This document shows, piece after piece, positions 4,986-6,975 of a stretch of 6,975 bases of DNA. This DNA is from Candidatus Omnitrophota bacterium (GTDB lineage: Bacteria > Hinthialibacterota > Hinthialibacteria > JAKQFZ01). Made by a program: the position numbers and the translations under genes. Under the pieces are notes generated by a model. The model was not told where the DNA came from and did no database searches. It saw nothing but the letters and a program-made list of their open reading frames with translations. The stretch covers positions 1 through 6,975 of the forward strand of contig JAKQFZ010000586.1 in assembly GCA_029558215.1 (NCBI GenBank), read 5' to 3'. Positions within the stretch are counted from its first letter, which is position 1. The number at the start of each line of letters is the position of its first letter.

Positions 4986-6975
4986 AAATAAGAGCCAACA
5001 AGCCCCGTTCTTCCAGTCCTTCTCTGGGACGTGATAGTCGCAAGGTACCCTTTGCTCTGTGTCAGACTCTGCCGATGATCTCTCGACTGAGCATTCTGTC
5101 TCTGTTCTTACTTATCCCTCTATTTGTGACAACGCTTGGGACTGATCGGTATCTTCTGCCGAAGACTGCGCTTCTGCTTTGGACTTCATCATTTCTTGCA
5201 GCATGCCTTTTTTGCCATGCTGTGATCTGTGGATCCGCTGCTTTCCAGCTGCGGTTGAGACTCCCGATTCTCCTCTACCTTCTTCTAATCTCAATGTCTC
5301 TCAGCCGCTCTATTACTCTCGGTTCCAGTCTGGATGTTTTGCTTCAATGGTTCTCTTTCTTTATTGTCTATCAGAGTGTCTGCATCTTTTTTCGACAACG
5401 CGCAGCAAGACTCTCCCTGCTACTCGTGCAGTTGGGTGCGGGTCTCTCAAGTCTTGCGCTGCTTGTGACTGGGCTTGGCTTGTTACCCGTCAAGGCGCCC
5501 ATGGCTTCCACATTTGGCAACAGGAACTTCCTCTCCGAGTATCTGGTACTCTCTTTACCTGTTGGGATCGCGGTACTCTCGACCGCAAAATCGCGTTCTG
5601 AGAAGATCTTTCTTCTTCTGAGTGTCTTAACCCAGTTTCTTGCGCTCGTAATGGCGAGTAGCCAGGGAGCCTGGTTGGGCTGTTTTGCGTCCGGAATTTT
5701 CTTGCTGTTGCTTCAGCGTGGCAGAGTCAAACACATCCTGGGTTCACTCCTGGGAAACCAAGGTCTGGATGAGGCGGTTTCCTTTGCGGGCAAGCCCCGC
5801 GTAGGAGCGGACTCAGCCCACACAACCGCAGACCTTGGCCTGCTCGAAAAGCGGCCGTTGCGCACCAAGATTGTGCCGAGGAGTGTTGTGGCAGGGCTCA
5901 TACTTCTGGTCGGCGTCGTCACCGTGGTGTTCTTCACGAAAGGTCCCAATGTTCTTGAAGACACCTTGAGAGTCTTCGATTTCCAGCACAGGAACATACA
6001 GATGAGGCTCCATGTGTGGAAAGCCTCAGCACGATTGATTGCAGAAAATGCGTTTCTTGGTACGGGACTTGGTTCGTATGATGAGACGTTTCCAAGGTTC
6101 CGTGATCCTCAGGAATGGGCTTCAACAGGCACAGCAACTCAGGCCAACTGGGCGCATAATGTCTTTATCCACGTTGCTGTGGAGACCGGACTCCTTGGAC
6201 TCCTTGCCTTTCTGTGGATCGTTGTCTCCTGTGTTTCACTTGCCAGAAGGGAATCTTCAGCAATGAGGGGCGGGACACAATCTACAATTCTGAGCTCCTT
6301 GGGTGCTGCATGGTTGGGCACGTTTGTTTGCAGTCTTGTCGGCACCAATTTCCATCACTCTGCCAATCTATTCCTTCTTGCTGCCTATGCGGGCCTTCTG
6401 GATAGCCGTATGGGGATTAGGGTGAAATTGTTCAGAGACAATGCGCGATCACGGAGAACACTTTCAGCACTTTCCTGTGCGCCTGTCGTCATGTTCGCTT
6501 TGGGCTTGCTGTCAGTCAGATCGTATTTGTCCGATCAGATTCTGGCAATGGGCATTCGTCAGTATAACGGGGGGAATGAGACTGCTGCTGTAAGCAGCTT
6601 CGAGAGGGCAATTGCAGTTGCTCCCGATACCAAAGCACCGCGTTCACATCTCGGACTTGTCTACTATCAGATGGAGAACAAGAAGAAGGCTGCAGAAGTC
6701 TATGCCGGACTTGCGCATGGTTTTCCGAACGATCCGCAGATCCACTACAATCTGGGGCTGGCGCTGGAAGCAAACGAGCGGCTTCAGGAAGCCGTTCAAG
6801 CCTATCAGCGTGCTCTGGATCTGAATCCTGAATTCCTGACTGCCAAGGAGAAACTCGGCAGATGTCTTGCCGGTCTGGAAAAGCACACAGAGGCGTTGGC
6901 ATTTCTTGAGCAAGCGATTCGTCAGGGCTCAAAGGATGAAGGTACATGGATTCGCGCCGGGGATGAGGCGGCGGC
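4982..6975 (+). CDS. O-antigen ligase-family (Wzy_C) membrane protein with C-terminal TPR domain, 3' end cut
   Basis: The frame is open for 664 residues to the window edge. By eye there are about 13 membrane helices between residues 33 and 512. The O-antigen ligase/polymerase family signature is present: GNRNFLSEYL at 179-188, SSQGAWLG at 226-233, MRLHVWKASARLI then GTGLGSYDETF at 341-370, and AHNVFIHVAVETGLLGLL at 391-408. Arg342 and His392 lie in the large loop (about 319-395) that is periplasmic in the family. A basic stretch at about 246-300 is predicted cytoplasmic. After the last helix, residues about 522-655 form four TPR repeats, predicted periplasmic, and more may follow outside. Such enzymes join or polymerise undecaprenyl-linked glycans at the inner membrane; whether this one is a ligase, polymerase or protein glycosyltransferase cannot be decided. 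It starts within the upstream gene's stop (ATGA) and has no Shine-Dalgarno, so it is probably coupled. Confidence 0.9.
   Translation, partial: MKIRANKPRSSSPSLGRDSRKVPFALCQTLPMISRLSILSLFLLIPLFVTTLGTDRYLLPKTALLLWTSSFLAACLFCHAVICGSAAFQLRLRLPILLYLLLISMSLSRSITLGSSLDVLLQWFSFFIVYQSVCIFFRQRAARLSLLLVQLGAGLSSLALLVTGLGLLPVKAPMASTFGNRNFLSEYLVLSLPVGIAVLSTAKSRSEKIFLLLSVLTQFLALVMASSQGAWLGCFASGIFLLLLQRGRVKHILGSLLGNQGLDEAVSFAGKPRVGADSAHTTADLGLLEKRPLRTKIVPRSVVAGLILLVGVVTVVFFTKGPNVLEDTLRVFDFQHRNIQMRLHVWKASARLIAENAFLGTGLGSYDETFPRFRDPQEWASTGTATQANWAHNVFIHVAVETGLLGLLAFLWIVVSCVSLARRESSAMRGGTQSTILSSLGAAWLGTFVCSLVGTNFHHSANLFLLAAYAGLLDSRMGIRVKLFRDNARSRRTLSALSCAPVVMFALGLLSVRSYLSDQILAMGIRQYNGGNETAAVSSFERAIAVAPDTKAPRSHLGLVYYQMENKKKAAEVYAGLAHGFPNDPQIHYNLGLALEANERLQEAVQAYQRALDLNPEFLTAKEKLGRCLAGLEKHTEALAFLEQAIRQGSKDEGTWIRAGDEAA

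Noticed and set aside
5179..5601. 140-codon open frame on the plus strand in another register
   Set aside because: It overlaps membrane-helix codons of the ligase-family gene in a different frame. The product is rich in Cys, Ser and Phe without a domain.
6516..6947. 143-codon open frame on the minus strand
   Set aside because: It is antisense to the TPR-encoding end of the ligase-family gene, which shows clear repeat periodicity on the plus strand.

Overview
The window looks like a piece of a bacterial chromosome of moderate base composition (about half G+C by eye), probably from a Gram-negative-type lineage that I cannot place to genus. The clues are a lineage-typical insertion in the beta lobe of RpoB, a lipid-linked-glycan (O-antigen) ligase/polymerase-type membrane protein, and several TPR proteins. 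The RpoB reads like those of deep-branching groups such as PVC relatives or candidate phyla, but that placement is an impression, not an alignment result. I see no rRNA, tRNA, CRISPR array, insertion sequence or phage gene.

Layout. The left part is transcribed leftward. From upstream to downstream it holds a HIT-family nucleotide hydrolase/transferase (3974-3630), a membrane-anchored TPR protein (3587-2763) followed by a plausible intrinsic terminator, a 351-bp intergenic region, and the 5' two-thirds of rpoB (2411 to beyond position 1). The right part is transcribed rightward: a soluble histidine-kinase-like protein with a wrecked ATP-binding domain (4098-4985), overlapped by 4 nt (ATGA) by a large O-antigen ligase-type membrane protein with a C-terminal TPR domain (4982 to beyond the right edge). 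The two groups diverge from a 123-bp region at 3975-4097.

How they fit together. rpoB is not preceded by rplL, as it is in most bacteria, so it needs its own promoter. A good one (TTGACA-16-TATATT) lies about 170 nt upstream of the start codon, and a sigma-54-like -24/-12 match lies further upstream. The leader ends in a possible 12-codon reading frame whose stop overlaps the rpoB start codon. HIT and TPR probably form a two-gene operon. The kinase-like protein and the ligase-TPR protein are probably translationally coupled, which suggests a shared role in envelope glycan assembly or its control. That functional link is inference.

The points most worth checking are the phosphotransferase-like pseudo-kinase coupled to the ligase-TPR protein, and the unusual rpoB upstream region (sigma-54-like site, inverted repeat over the -35 box, coupled mini-ORF). 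I found no clear new multi-gene defence or mobile system.
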